Assembly (NCBI GenBank): GCA_038239345.1
Contig: JBBSEX010000001.1
Span: 434,001-498,000 of the forward strand
Length of the DNA stretch: 64,000 nt
Reading direction: 5' to 3'
Source of the DNA: JBBSEX01 sp038239345
Lineage (GTDB): Bacteria; Acidobacteriota; Terriglobia; Bryobacterales; Bryobacteraceae
Shown: in pieces, positions 26,023 through 34,994 of the stretch
Layout of the letters: the number at the start of each line of letters is the position of its first letter
Numbering within the stretch: the stretch's first letter is position 1
Notes under the pieces: model-generated
The model's database searches: none
What the model saw: the letters and a program-made list of their open reading frames with translations, nothing else
Told to the model about the DNA's origin: nothing
Made by a program: the position numbers and the translations under genes

Positions 26023-27195
26023 TTAAATGTTTTCTTCCTTCGCAATAATTTCCTTCATGATTTCCGAAGTACCCGCGCCGACGGTCATCAGGCGGACATC
26101 GCGCCACAGACGGCCAATCGGGTAATCGGTCGTATATCCGAAACCACCGAAGATTTGCATGCAGTCATAAGTTACGCGCTGCTGTAGCTCGGTTGCGTAT
26201 AGCTTCGCCATGGAAATTTCTTTCACGCAGCGTTCACCGCGATTGATCAAATCCACGGCGCGATACACCAACCAGCGACCTGCTTCGACGGCCGTCAGAT
26301 GCTCGGCGAACTTGTGTCGCCAAACTTGAAATTTACGAATTGGGCCACCGAACGCCGAACGCTCCGCGCCGTAGTCGAGTGCCAGGCGAAGCGCGCGATC
26401 CATTCCTGCAAGGGCGCCAATCGCCGCCGCCAGGCGCTCCCCTTGGAAGTTCTGCATGATGTAGTAAAAGCCGCGATTCAACTCGCCCAGCAGATACCGC
26501 TGCGGGATACGGCACTCATCGAAAAACAGTTCAGCTGTATCGGATGAAAGATTGCCGATCTTGTGCAGCTTCTTTCCAACGGAAAATCCCTTGGTCTTCG
26601 TGGGAAGCAAAACGAATGAAATACCCTTGTGCCGGTCTGCAGCGGTGCGGACGCCGAGAATCAGAAAGTCGGCGCGAGTGCCGTTCGTAATCCAAAGTTT
26701 TTGCCCGGAGATTACCAAGTCTCCACCATCGTATCGGGCGCGCGTCGTCATCGCCGCAACATCCGACCCTCCACCTGGTTCGCTGATTGCGAGAGCCGCG
26801 ATCGCATCGCCGGCTATCGCTGGCTTTAGAAATTCATCCTTCTGTTCCGCGGTACCCAGTTCGTTCAGTGCCGGCAGCGTGATCTCCGATTGCACCATCA
26901 GGGCCATATTCACGCCGCCATTATCGGAAAATGCCATCGATTCCAGATACGCCGCCGTGGCCCACCAATTCATTTCCTGGCCGCCCCAGGTCTCAGGCAA
27001 CCGAATTCCAAAAAGACCCAAATCCGCCGCTTGCTGGAACACCTCGCGAGGAAAAATGCCGGCTTCATCCCACTCGGCGGAGTGCGGTTGCAATTGCTCG
27101 ATACAGAAGCGCTTTACGGTCTGGCGGATCAGATCGTGTTCATGGGTAAAATACGGAAACTCTAACTTCTGTTCTTGAACGGCAACTTGGCTCAT
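26023..27195 (-). CDS. Acyl-CoA dehydrogenase
   Basis: ATG 27195 is preceded by GGAG and gives a 390-residue protein of normal family length; a longer in-frame start is rejected. FAD- and substrate-binding segments are visible: ALAISEPGGGSDVAAMTTRA, KLWITNGTRADFLIL, and the C-terminal MQIFGGFGYTTDYPIGRLWRD with RLMTVGAGTSEIMKEII. It oxidises an acyl-CoA to the 2-enoyl-CoA, which the hydratase encoded downstream could take. First gene of a four-gene operon with near-zero spacing. It resembles short/branched-chain (citronellyl- or isovaleryl-type) members, but specificity is uncertain. Confidence 0.92.
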   Translation of the reverse strand: MSQVAVQEQKLEFPYFTHEHDLIRQTVKRFCIEQLQPHSAEWDEAGIFPREVFQQAADLGLFGIRLPETWGGQEMNWWATAAYLESMAFSDNGGVNMALMVQSEITLPALNELGTAEQKDEFLKPAIAGDAIAALAISEPGGGSDVAAMTTRARYDGGDLVISGQKLWITNGTRADFLILGVRTAADRHKGISFVLLPTKTKGFSVGKKLHKIGNLSSDTAELFFDECRIPQRYLLGELNRGFYYIMQNFQGERLAAAIGALAGMDRALRLALDYGAERSAFGGPIRKFQVWRHKFAEHLTAVEAGRWLVYRAVDLINRGERCVKEISMAKLYATELQQRVTYDCMQIFGGFGYTTDYPIGRLWRDVRLMTVGAGTSEIMKEIIAKEENI

Positions 27196-27268
27196 TCTCG
27201 ATTCTCCGAATCTTTTGACGACACCATTGATTGTAGTTCGACGGGATCCGGCAAGCGCATCGTGAGCG

Positions 27269-28372
27269 CTATTTCTTGGCACTCATCTCCTGAATTGCCG
27301 CCAGTTGCCCGCGCGCCGACGGGGCATCCGGGCCTTCTGGCGCAAGCTCCAAATATCGCGCCAGATGGGGTTTCGCTGCGGCATAATCGTTCTTCTGCAT
27401 CAGGATTACGCCGTACAAGTATTCGGCTTGTGGCACGGTGTGCGAAGGGTCGGTACGGATAGCTTCCTGCACCGACTTCTCCGCCAGATCGTAATGTTTC
27501 AAAGCGGATTGGGCCAGCCCGTTGAGGAGCCAGGCGCGCGGCACATCTTCGGAATCCAGCTTCAACAGCTTGTTGGTAATTTCCAAAGTCTCTGGCCAAA
27601 GTTTCTTATTTGCCATGACAAAAGCTAGCTGGTCGTAAGGATAAATAAACTTGGGATCCGCCGCGATAGCCTGTTCGTAGGCCTTCCGCGCGCCGTCCAG
27701 ATCATGCTTCTTGACGCTCAATTGACCCAGTTCAAACCATGCCGCGGCGTATTGCGGATAGATGCTGACGGCCTTCTGATAAGAGGCTTGGGCCTCATCT
27801 TCTTTTCCTTTAGCCTGTAAATCGCGCGCATGGTCGAAGACCTTGCGGGCGTCCTTGGGCGCGCTGTCGGACGTGGCGCTCGTCGTGCTGCCCTCCACGC
27901 CGCTCACCTTGTGTAAAACGATTGCGCCGAGTTCCGGATGATCGGCGAGTTTCTTTCCAGTCAGGTCAAGATCGTCCGAGCGAAAGCCCGCCAGCTTAGC
28001 GCGAATATGGCACCCATCCACCATCACGCTCGCTGGGCCGCCGCTAATTCCCTGCACGCGGTCCGACGAGATTCCGTGCGTATCGGAATAGATCGGCCTT
28101 AAGCGGAGACTGAAACGACCCTTCGCATCAGATTTCCCTTCGATTGCGGTTTTGGCTTGGCAAGTACGTTCGATGGAAGCGCCACTGGCGGGCGAGCCGT
28201 CTTCGAAGATCACCTTGCCGTAAGCGGGCATAAATTCTCCGCTTCTATCGCGGCTCAAATCGTTCAATTCGTCGTACGGCGTACCGGGCCCGTGTGGATT
28301 CGCAGTTGAGGTACCGCGCTGTGCGGAAGCTACAGCGGCAAGCGAGCAAAGCAGAAAAAGCTGTTTCATCAT
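27269..28372 (-). CDS. Exported TPR-repeat protein
   Basis: 367 residues with a signal peptide (MMKQLFLLCSLAAVASAQ). Residues about 40-160 look like a beta-sandwich of the carboxypeptidase-regulatory kind (GKVIFEDGSPASGASIERTC, then RFSLRL). Residues about 180-350 are at least four TPR repeats (for example AAWFELGQLSVKKHDLDGAR). It probably acts as a periplasmic scaffold. A good TATAAT element lies upstream. It precedes the acyl-CoA dehydrogenase by 73 bases and shows no metabolic link to it. Confidence 0.8.
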   Translation of the reverse strand: MMKQLFLLCSLAAVASAQRGTSTANPHGPGTPYDELNDLSRDRSGEFMPAYGKVIFEDGSPASGASIERTCQAKTAIEGKSDAKGRFSLRLRPIYSDTHGISSDRVQGISGGPASVMVDGCHIRAKLAGFRSDDLDLTGKKLADHPELGAIVLHKVSGVEGSTTSATSDSAPKDARKVFDHARDLQAKGKEDEAQASYQKAVSIYPQYAAAWFELGQLSVKKHDLDGARKAYEQAIAADPKFIYPYDQLAFVMANKKLWPETLEITNKLLKLDSEDVPRAWLLNGLAQSALKHYDLAEKSVQEAIRTDPSHTVPQAEYLYGVILMQKNDYAAAKPHLARYLELAPEGPDAPSARGQLAAIQEMSAKK

Positions 28373-28387
28373 TGCATCCCGGGGCTA

Positions 28388-28417
28388 ATTATATCGCCGA
28401 TTGGATCCTCAATTAAA
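28388..28417 (-). promoter_or_regulatory. Sigma-70-type promoter candidate for the TPR gene
   Basis: On the minus strand TTTAAT (28417-28412) and TATAAT (28393-28388) are separated by 18 bases, and the TPR gene starts 15 bases further on. Confidence 0.45.
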
Positions 28418-29540
28418 GTGCTTTTCTGGCCTCGACGACCCTTATGGCGGCTTCCGCCGCGTTTGCGTGAAGCGCCGTCAGGTGGCCCATCTTGCGGCCA
28501 GGGCGCGGTTCAAGCTTCCCATAAAGATGCAGCTTGACCGCATCGAACCCGCAGGCCGCCGCCCAATTTGGCTCGCCATTATTCCATAAATCGCCCAACA
28601 AATTCGCCATCGCCGCGGGACGCATCTGCACGGTCGAACCCAACGGCAATCCGCAAACTGCCCGCAGTTGCTGTTCAAATTGGCTGGTGATACAGGAATC
28701 GAGCGTAAGATGTCCGGAATTATGGGGCCTGGGCGCTAGTTCATTAATCAGCAAAGAACCGTCGCGCTTGACGAAGAATTCCACGCACAAGACACCGAGT
28801 ACATCCAGCTCTTCGAACACGGCGCGGGCAATCTCAATGGCCTCCGCCGCTACTTTCGTTGAGACCCGCGCCGGCGAAATCGACACATCCAGGATGTGAT
28901 TGCGATGCTGATTTTCGATCGCGCCGTAATGAACGAATTGCTTGTCGAAGCCGCGCGCGCCGACCACCGAAACTTCGCAGTTGAAATCAATGAAGGCTTC
29001 AAGCACGGCGTCGCAGCGTCCGATACTTGCCCATGCTTCGTTCGCCTGTTCAGCCGAGGTGACGCGAGCTTGCCCCTTGCCGTCATAGCCAAAATCGGCG
29101 GTCTTGAGAATTGCCGGACATCCCAGGTCTTGTATCGCGGCCGCGAGATCTTGCGCATTACGCACGATGCGAAAGGGCGTAAGCGGAAGCCCGGCGTTAG
29201 TGAGAAATGTTTTTTCGCGGATGCGGTGCTGCGTGGTGTGCAAAATTTCTCCGCTCGGACGGACCGGCGCGAATCGCGCGGCGACCTCAGCGGTCGGCGC
29301 AGGCACGTTCTCAAATTCAAATGTCACCACGGCGACATTGCGGGCGAAATCTCCGATAGCGTCTAGGTCGTTGTATTCGGCTTGGATCTCGACGTCGGCG
29401 ATTTGTCCGGTAGGCGTATCGAATTCCGGCGAGAGCGTGTGAACCCGATAGCCCATGCGGCGCGCGGCGATAGCGAACATCCGGCCCAGTTGGCCACTCC
29501 CCAGGACGCCGATGGCTGCGCCCGGGAGAATGGGCTTCAT
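28413..29540 (-). CDS. purK: 5-(carboxyamino)imidazole ribonucleotide synthase
   Basis: 375 residues of ATP-grasp fold, the standard length for PurK. The N-terminus PGAAIGVLGSGQLGRMFAIA is characteristic, and the ATP-grasp signatures ILKTADFGYDGKGQ and INELAPRPHNSGHLTLD are intact. It converts AIR, bicarbonate and ATP to N5-CAIR in purine synthesis, for the PurE encoded immediately upstream. The two genes overlap by four bases (ATGA). No unusual feature. Confidence 0.95.
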   Translation of the reverse strand: MKPILPGAAIGVLGSGQLGRMFAIAARRMGYRVHTLSPEFDTPTGQIADVEIQAEYNDLDAIGDFARNVAVVTFEFENVPAPTAEVAARFAPVRPSGEILHTTQHRIREKTFLTNAGLPLTPFRIVRNAQDLAAAIQDLGCPAILKTADFGYDGKGQARVTSAEQANEAWASIGRCDAVLEAFIDFNCEVSVVGARGFDKQFVHYGAIENQHRNHILDVSISPARVSTKVAAEAIEIARAVFEELDVLGVLCVEFFVKRDGSLLINELAPRPHNSGHLTLDSCITSQFEQQLRAVCGLPLGSTVQMRPAAMANLLGDLWNNGEPNWAAACGFDAVKLHLYGKLEPRPGRKMGHLTALHANAAEAAIRVVEARKAL

Positions 29541-30028
29541 GACAGCGAATCCTCGGCAACCTTTTTCGTTTGCACTTCGCGAAAGACGCGCAACCGGCCG
29601 CGCAGTTCGGGACGAGTGTTGGCGAGGATCGCGATCGCCAGCAGCGCGGCGTTGATTGCCCCAGGTTTGCCGATAGCGAGCGTTCCAACGGGTATGCCGC
29701 CGGGCATCTGGACGATGGACAGTAGCGAATCCATTCCTTTCAGCGCGGCGCTTTCGACCGGTACTCCGAGCACTGGTAACAGAGTTTGGGCGGCTACCAT
29801 TCCAGGTAAGTGAGCCGCACCACCGGCGCCCGCGATGATCACTTCCAGGCCCCGCGATTCAGCCGTCGCGGCGTAATTCGACATGCGCTCCGGCGTGCGA
29901 TGCGCGGACACAATCTGGCACTCATGGGCTACCCCGAATTGCGAAAGCAGCTCGGCGGCGTGCTGCATGGTGTCCCAATCGGACTTGCTTCCCATGATCA
30001 CGCCCACAAGTGGATTTTCAGAATTCAT
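29537..30028 (-). CDS. purE: N5-carboxyaminoimidazole ribonucleotide mutase
   Basis: 163 residues with the class I PurE signatures VGVIMGSKSDWDTM, SAHRTPERM and GAGGAAHLPGMVAAQT. It rearranges N5-CAIR to CAIR in purine biosynthesis. It is the first gene of purE-purK, which are translationally coupled. It is divergent from the purine salvage gene hpt, with 142 bases between them holding both promoters. Confidence 0.95.
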   Translation of the reverse strand: MNSENPLVGVIMGSKSDWDTMQHAAELLSQFGVAHECQIVSAHRTPERMSNYAATAESRGLEVIIAGAGGAAHLPGMVAAQTLLPVLGVPVESAALKGMDSLLSIVQMPGGIPVGTLAIGKPGAINAALLAIAILANTRPELRGRLRVFREVQTKKVAEDSLS

Positions 30029-30170
30029 GCCGACGGTTTACGAGCCGGAGTACCCGGGCTTGCCCTCTAAGCTCATAGTCGAATCTATTACGATACCGCA
30101 CGCGCCAGACCCGGTCGGGAGAGATCGAAAGGGCCGCAAGTTCACCGCCTCTGCTAGTCTGGGTGAAACT

Positions 30171-30695
30171 ATGTCAGCGTCGCTCCGCGTCTTTCTAACT
30201 GAAGAACAGATCCGCACCCGAGTTCGCGAAATTGGAGCCGAGATCGATCGCGATTATCCGGACCGCCCCGTCTATTTAATCGCCATTCTGAAGGGCGCGT
30301 TTATCTTCCTTGCGGACCTTTCGCGAGCCATCACCAACCACACGCGGATTGAGTTCATGGCCATTTCGAGTTATGGAAAAGGGAAAACAACTTCCGGCCA
30401 GGTGCGGGTGATCAAAGACCTGGATGTATCGATTGAAGGCCAGGATGTCGTCATCGTGGAAGACATTGTCGATAGTGGCATCACGCTGAATTATCTGTAT
30501 CAGATTCTGGAACAGCGCAAACCGAAATCGCTTCGTATCGTTGCGCTTCTGGATAAGCCGGATCGGCGCCTGCGGCCGGTGGAAGTGAAGTACGTCGGCT
30601 TTAAGATCCCCGACGAGTTCGTGGTGGGTTACGGGCTCGACTTCGCCGAAGACTATCGCAACTTGAAAGACATTTGCATTCTCAGCGAAGAATAG
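30171..30695 (+). CDS. hpt: Hypoxanthine phosphoribosyltransferase
   Basis: ATG 30171 gives a 174-residue protein of normal length; the frame is open upstream but not coding. The PRPP-binding motif VVIVEDIVDSGITL is diagnostic, with the flexible-loop region SYGKGKTTSG and the C-terminal VVGYGLDFAEDYRNL. It recycles hypoxanthine (and probably guanine) to the nucleotide. Divergent from purEK, so purine salvage and synthesis sit back to back here. GGGTGA six bases before ATG may serve as ribosome site. Confidence 0.95.
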   Translation: MSASLRVFLTEEQIRTRVREIGAEIDRDYPDRPVYLIAILKGAFIFLADLSRAITNHTRIEFMAISSYGKGKTTSGQVRVIKDLDVSIEGQDVVIVEDIVDSGITLNYLYQILEQRKPKSLRIVALLDKPDRRLRPVEVKYVGFKIPDEFVVGYGLDFAEDYRNLKDICILSEE

Positions 30696-30705
30696 TGTCC
30701 GGCGC

Positions 30706-32208
30706 CTACTCTTGCCGCTCGGGAATAGTGAAGTGAAATGTCGAGCCCGCGTCCAATGCGGACTCAACCCACAGCTCACCCCCGTGCCGCTCGACAATTT
30801 TCTTGCATATCGCCAAGCCGATTCCCGTTCCCGGATACTCACGTCCGTGCAGACGTCGAAAGCTATGGAAGATGCGTTCATGAAACTCCGCATCGATTCC
30901 GATCCCGTTGTCGCGCAGCGAGATTTTCCATAGGCCGGCGATTTGTGCGGCGGAAGCGTGCACCCGCAGGGCACGTTCGGCGCGGTATTTAATCGCATTG
31001 CTCAACAGGTTTTGGAAAAGCTGGACCATTTGAAAACGTTCGGCGTGAATCGTCGGAAGAGGGCCTTGGGTGATCTCGGCTTCACTTTCGCTGATGGAGT
31101 AATGGAGATTGGTTCGAACTCCCTCGAAAACTTCCGCGAGATCCACCGGCTTTAAAATTCTGGGTGAGCCATCGTCGATCTTGGAATAAGCCAGGACATC
31201 GGCGATCAACAAGCTCATGCGATTCACACCATCGAGAATGAACTCGATCATTTCATCGGCATCGCCGCCGATGGCTCCCGAATAGCGCTTGGCGAAAAGC
31301 TTCGTGTAACCGCCGATGCTCCGTAGGGGCTCCTGCAAATCGTGCGATGCCATGGAGGCGAACTGCTGTAAGGCGAAGTTGGAGCGAGCCAACTCGGTGG
31401 CCGCGCGTTGCCGGGCCGTCGCATCATGAAAGACGATTACGCTTCCAGAGACCGTGCCTTTGCGATCGCGAATGGGCGCGGAGCGGCAATCCACCAACGT
31501 CTCCTTGCCCGTTTTCGAAATCAGAATCGCCGAAAGTACTTTTCCCGACTCGGGTGTCGGCGGGGCGGTCGGGGAACGATCACTCTCCTCTAACAGAGTG
31601 ATCACATCGTCGGTGGATCGGCCCGCGGCGTCCTCTTCCACCCATCCGGTAAGAGTCTGCGCTACTGGATTCAGCAGAAGGACGCGATTTTCAATGTCTG
31701 CCGCAAGCACACCATCGGCAATGCTGGACAGAGTTACTTTCAGCCAGCTGCGATCTTCTTCCATCGCGTTTTCAACCCCGCGGCGGTAAGTGATATCGAA
31801 GCACGAACCAACATAGCCGCCAAACGAGCCATCGGGATTTAGCCGCGGCACGCCGCGGTCGAGTACCCAGCAGTAAACGCCATCGCGGCGGCGCAAACGG
31901 TACTCGAGTTCGAAATCGCGGCGGGCGTGAAAGGCGCCGAGATAGGTTTTTAAATACTCGTCCACGTCCTCCGGGTGAATGGCAGCGGTATGCCCCAAAC
32001 CCACGGCCTCATCGTGGGACATGCCGACGAAATCCAGCTTGCGCTTGCTAAAAAAAGTAGCCAGCGAATCTGGCCCGGTAATCCAAAGCATTGCCGGACT
32101 ATGTTCCGAAATGTCGGTTAAACGCCGCTGCGTTACGCGTAGCGCAAGCTCGAGTTCTTCCACTCGCTGGCGCAAACGAAATATTTCCGGCGAATTTTCG
32201 GAAGGCAT
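30706..32208 (-). CDS. PAS-domain sensor histidine kinase, cytoplasmic
   Basis: 500 residues, no membrane segment. PAS1 covers about 32-142 (with GYVGSCFDITYRR), PAS2 about 155-275 (ADGVLAADIENRVLLLNPVA), HisKA has His289 in ASMASHDLQEPLRS, and HATPase has an N-box NLLSNAIKY, G1 DNGIGID and G2 GTGIGLAICK. The HDLQEPLR form belongs to phytochrome-like kinases, but there is no GAF or bilin site. It is an orphan: no response regulator lies beside it. Input is probably a small molecule or redox cue through the PAS domains (inference). Confidence 0.92.
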   Translation of the reverse strand: MPSENSPEIFRLRQRVEELELALRVTQRRLTDISEHSPAMLWITGPDSLATFFSKRKLDFVGMSHDEAVGLGHTAAIHPEDVDEYLKTYLGAFHARRDFELEYRLRRRDGVYCWVLDRGVPRLNPDGSFGGYVGSCFDITYRRGVENAMEEDRSWLKVTLSSIADGVLAADIENRVLLLNPVAQTLTGWVEEDAAGRSTDDVITLLEESDRSPTAPPTPESGKVLSAILISKTGKETLVDCRSAPIRDRKGTVSGSVIVFHDATARQRAATELARSNFALQQFASMASHDLQEPLRSIGGYTKLFAKRYSGAIGGDADEMIEFILDGVNRMSLLIADVLAYSKIDDGSPRILKPVDLAEVFEGVRTNLHYSISESEAEITQGPLPTIHAERFQMVQLFQNLLSNAIKYRAERALRVHASAAQIAGLWKISLRDNGIGIDAEFHERIFHSFRRLHGREYPGTGIGLAICKKIVERHGGELWVESALDAGSTFHFTIPERQE

Positions 32209-32256
32209 TACAAGAAATCAGACCAGGCCTTCGCCTGCCTACAATGGGCGGAACAT

Positions 32257-32499
32257 TTAAACGGCTGGCAGGGGCTTTACCTTTGGTGGTGGAAGTTCTC
32301 GCGCCTGGCACTGCGATTCAAAACCTTTCACTCCATGTTTTCCATCGCAGAACGGCTTATTTTCCGATTGTCCGCAGCGGCAAAGCGAAATTACCGTGCG
32401 GCCGGCAAGTCCGAATTCCCTGCCCTCGGCGTCTTGAATCGTAAAATCACCTTCAATGCGAATCGGGCCATTATTGATGACCGTAACCTTCGTTGACAT
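32257..32499 (-). CDS. CDGSH iron-sulfur domain protein
   Basis: 80 residues. The motif LCRCGQSENKPFCDGKH gives the CDGSH 2Fe-2S ligands Cys40, Cys42, Cys51 and His55. It is a single-motif bacterial member without transmembrane anchor and with a Pro/Lys-rich tail. Such proteins hold a labile, redox-active cluster; role in the cell is unknown. A TAnnnT hexamer precedes the ATG by six bases with no ribosome site. The flanking gene to the right diverges from it. Confidence 0.93.
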   Translation of the reverse strand: MSTKVTVINNGPIRIEGDFTIQDAEGREFGLAGRTVISLCRCGQSENKPFCDGKHGVKGFESQCQARELPPPKVKPLPAV

Positions 32500-32505
32500 T
32501 CTGCG

Positions 32506-32511
32506 ATGTTA
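32506..32511 (-). promoter_or_regulatory. TAnnnT -10-like element, possible leaderless promoter
   Basis: On the minus strand TAACAT ends six bases before ATG 32499 of the CDGSH gene. No Shine-Dalgarno is present. Confidence 0.4.
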
Positions 32512-32525
32512 GCAGATTAGCCATC

Positions 32526-32531
32526 TATAAT
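32526..32531 (+). promoter_or_regulatory. TATAAT -10 element, possible leaderless promoter
   Basis: A perfect TATAAT ends seven bases before ATG 32539, leaving no room for a ribosome site. The -35 region is weak. Confidence 0.5.
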
Positions 32532-32538
32532 AAACAAG

Positions 32539-33831
32539 ATGAGAATCGGCATAGCGGCGTATTGGCTAGTAGCCTTTTCTGTCGTGGGCGGGGCTCAGCC
32601 TACTGATCCGGAAGCGGCAATTGGACGATTGGAAGAAATACGGATCCGAATGCTGGAGAGCCTTAACCGGCAGCCCAACTACACTTGTTTGGAGACCGTG
32701 GAGCGGACGCGGCGCCGTGCACCTGCCAGGCGTCTAGAGCTTGTCGATACCCTGCGAATGGAAGTAGCGCTGGTTGCCGGGCGTGAGATGTTCGCCTGGC
32801 CGGGCGCCAAGAATTTCGAGAACTCCGATCTGCGGAAGATGGTCCCCAACGGCACCATTGGTAATGGAAATTTCGCCTTGCACGCCCGAAGCATTTTCGG
32901 ATCGTCGGCGGCAAAGTTCGTCTATGCCGGATCTTCGAATATCGGCGGGCGGATGGCGGATCGTTTCGATTTCAAAATTCCGCTGAGCAATAGCGGATAT
33001 TCCTTGCGCGTGGAAGACCGCTCCGCAGTGGTGGCTTATCATGGCTCATTCTGGGCGGATTCGGGAACGTTAGACATCCTTCGTCTTGAAGTAGACGCCG
33101 ATGATATTCCGGCATTTTTGCAAATCTCCTCGGCCACCAATCGCATGGACTACCGGCGAATTCGCATTGGCGCGAGTGATTTCCTGCTGCCTTCAGACTC
33201 CGAGTTATCACTCGTAGATCTCCATCGCAATGAACATCGAAATCTAATCCAGCTTACCGCTTGCCGTGAATATCTAGGTGAGTCGGTGCTGTCGTTTGCC
33301 GATCCGGAACCCGTCCCCAAGGTTCAGAAACCGACAGAACCTTCTGTCGAAGCCGAACTCCCGGCGGGATTACGCGTGACTCTCGTTTTGACAACGGTAC
33401 TCGATTCGAAGAAATCGATGGTGGGTGACGTACTCGAAGCGAAGGTGCTGTTCGCGGTCAAAGACAAACACAACGTCCTTATTCCCAAGGGCGCGATTGC
33501 ACGCGGACGCATCACCCGCTTGGAACGCATAGAGGGCTGCGTGTTGACTGGCTTCCGCTTTTCCGACCTCGATTACGGTCACATGCATGCCAACTTTTTG
33601 GCATCGCTGCGCGAGGTACAAATGAGTCCTCTCGAGCTGGCTTGGAAAGGTTCGGAAGGTGGCGGCACCACGCCCAGTCCGGCGAGGACGTCGATCATCC
33701 TTGATCGCGAGCAAGGGTCGGGTTCATTTTGTATTCGCGGAAGTCAGGTTTATCTGGGCCTGGGATTTCAGACCACTTGGATCACTCTGCCGAAGCCCGC
33801 CCGTATCCAAAATATTCAGGAGAAACATTGA
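32539..33831 (+). CDS. Exported protein with TrbI/VirB10-like C-terminal segment, function unknown
   Basis: 430 residues with a signal sequence (MRIGIAAYWLVAFSVVGGAQ). The N-terminal 250 residues form a beta-rich domain with one cysteine pair candidate (Cys at NYTCLETVERT and TACREYLG). From about residue 275 the pattern LRVTLVLTTVLDSKKSMVGD, then NVLIPKGAIARGRITRLE, resembles the barrel part of TrbI/VirB10-like proteins, also found in acidobacterial surface proteins without conjugation genes. No other secretion gene is here. Its TGA stop overlaps the TTG start of the GH88 gene. Confidence 0.7.
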   Translation: MRIGIAAYWLVAFSVVGGAQPTDPEAAIGRLEEIRIRMLESLNRQPNYTCLETVERTRRRAPARRLELVDTLRMEVALVAGREMFAWPGAKNFENSDLRKMVPNGTIGNGNFALHARSIFGSSAAKFVYAGSSNIGGRMADRFDFKIPLSNSGYSLRVEDRSAVVAYHGSFWADSGTLDILRLEVDADDIPAFLQISSATNRMDYRRIRIGASDFLLPSDSELSLVDLHRNEHRNLIQLTACREYLGESVLSFADPEPVPKVQKPTEPSVEAELPAGLRVTLVLTTVLDSKKSMVGDVLEAKVLFAVKDKHNVLIPKGAIARGRITRLERIEGCVLTGFRFSDLDYGHMHANFLASLREVQMSPLELAWKGSEGGGTTPSPARTSIILDREQGSGSFCIRGSQVYLGLGFQTTWITLPKPARIQNIQEKH

Positions 33832-34994
33832 TTCAACTTGAACAGGATAATTTTGCGCTCTTCGAAGACGCGCTTGACTTCGCCAGTCAACAGGTCCGCT
33901 CGACAATTGAGCGCGATCCTGATTTTTATCCAACCTATACGCAAGATGGCCGCTGGAAGCATGAAGGCGAAACGTGGACGCATTGGTGCGACGGATTTTT
34001 TCCCGGCATGATGTGGATCTTCCGTAAACGGGCCGAAAGCCGGGGCTCCGCTACGGCGGCGTACTGGCTGCAGCAAGCTGTCCGTTACTCGAAGCCGCTG
34101 GAGCCGCGGCGGTTTGACGAGGAGGTCCATGATCTGGGTTTTATTTTCCTGTCGTCGTACTATCGCTGGTATCAGTTCACCAAGGATCCGGCGCTGAAGC
34201 AGGTGATCGTCGAGGCCGGGCAAACTCTGGCGCTGCGCTACAACCAGAAGGGGCAGTATCTGCGTTCGTTTGTTGGAGCGGATTCGCTCTTCATCGACAT
34301 TATGATGAACGTGGGAATTATCTTTTATGCGGCGCGCGAGACAGGCGATAGAAGATTGCGCGAGATTGCGATTCGTCACGCACGCGCTACCCAACGTGTA
34401 TTGGTTCGCGGTGACGGATCGACCGCGCATGAAGGGATCTTCGACCTGGAGACAGGCGAATTCCTCCGTCAAACAACTCACCAGGGATATCGCGGTGGCT
34501 CCTGCTGGGCGCGCGGATTGGCTTGGTCGATTGCCGGATTTACGACATGCTATGAATACAGCCGCGATCCGCATTTTCTCGCCACAGCTAGCGCGTGCGC
34601 GGATTACTATATCGCGCAGACTCCCGGGGATGGCGTTCCACCGTGGGATTTCAACGCTCCCCCAGAAAGCCGCCAGATTGTGGATACTTCGGCCGCTGCG
34701 ATCGCCGCATCCGGCTTCTTGCGTCTGTGCCGCTTAACTGCCGACCCGGTTAAGGGTCACCTCTATTGGTCGATCGCGCAGAAGATTTTGCGGACTCTGT
34801 GTAGCGAATATTTGGCGAAAGGCGATCCGAGTTGGGAAGGCGTGTTGAAAGGCGGGGTCTATCACATGCACATGGAACTGGGTATTGAAGAATCGGTAAT
34901 GTGGGGGGATTACTTCTTCGTGGAAGCGTTGGAAACAACTCTACGCGGGCGCGAGGCTGCTACAGTCTCGCGCCCTTCGATGAACGTGAACTAG
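33828..34994 (+). CDS. Glycoside hydrolase family 88 (unsaturated glucuronyl hydrolase-like)
   Basis: TTG 33828 sits five bases after AGGAG and overlaps the previous stop as TTGA, so I choose it; the upstream open frame is not coding. The 388-residue alpha6/alpha6-barrel protein shows HWCDGFFPGMMWIFRK near the start, DLGFIFLSSYYRW, FIDIMMNVGIIF and QGYRGGSCWARGLAWSIAGF, all typical of GH88. The family removes unsaturated uronic acid from lyase products by hydration. There is no signal peptide, so it acts in the cytoplasm on imported oligosaccharide. No polysaccharide lyase gene is nearby. Confidence 0.9.
   Translation: MIQLEQDNFALFEDALDFASQQVRSTIERDPDFYPTYTQDGRWKHEGETWTHWCDGFFPGMMWIFRKRAESRGSATAAYWLQQAVRYSKPLEPRRFDEEVHDLGFIFLSSYYRWYQFTKDPALKQVIVEAGQTLALRYNQKGQYLRSFVGADSLFIDIMMNVGIIFYAARETGDRRLREIAIRHARATQRVLVRGDGSTAHEGIFDLETGEFLRQTTHQGYRGGSCWARGLAWSIAGFTTCYEYSRDPHFLATASACADYYIAQTPGDGVPPWDFNAPPESRQIVDTSAAAIAASGFLRLCRLTADPVKGHLYWSIAQKILRTLCSEYLAKGDPSWEGVLKGGVYHMHMELGIEESVMWGDYFFVEALETTLRGREAATVSRPSMNVN

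Noticed and set aside
32493..32498. TTGACA as -35 of the gene at 32539
   Set aside because: The distance to TATAAT is 27 bases, too long, and the hexamer overlaps the start codon region of the CDGSH gene on the other strand.
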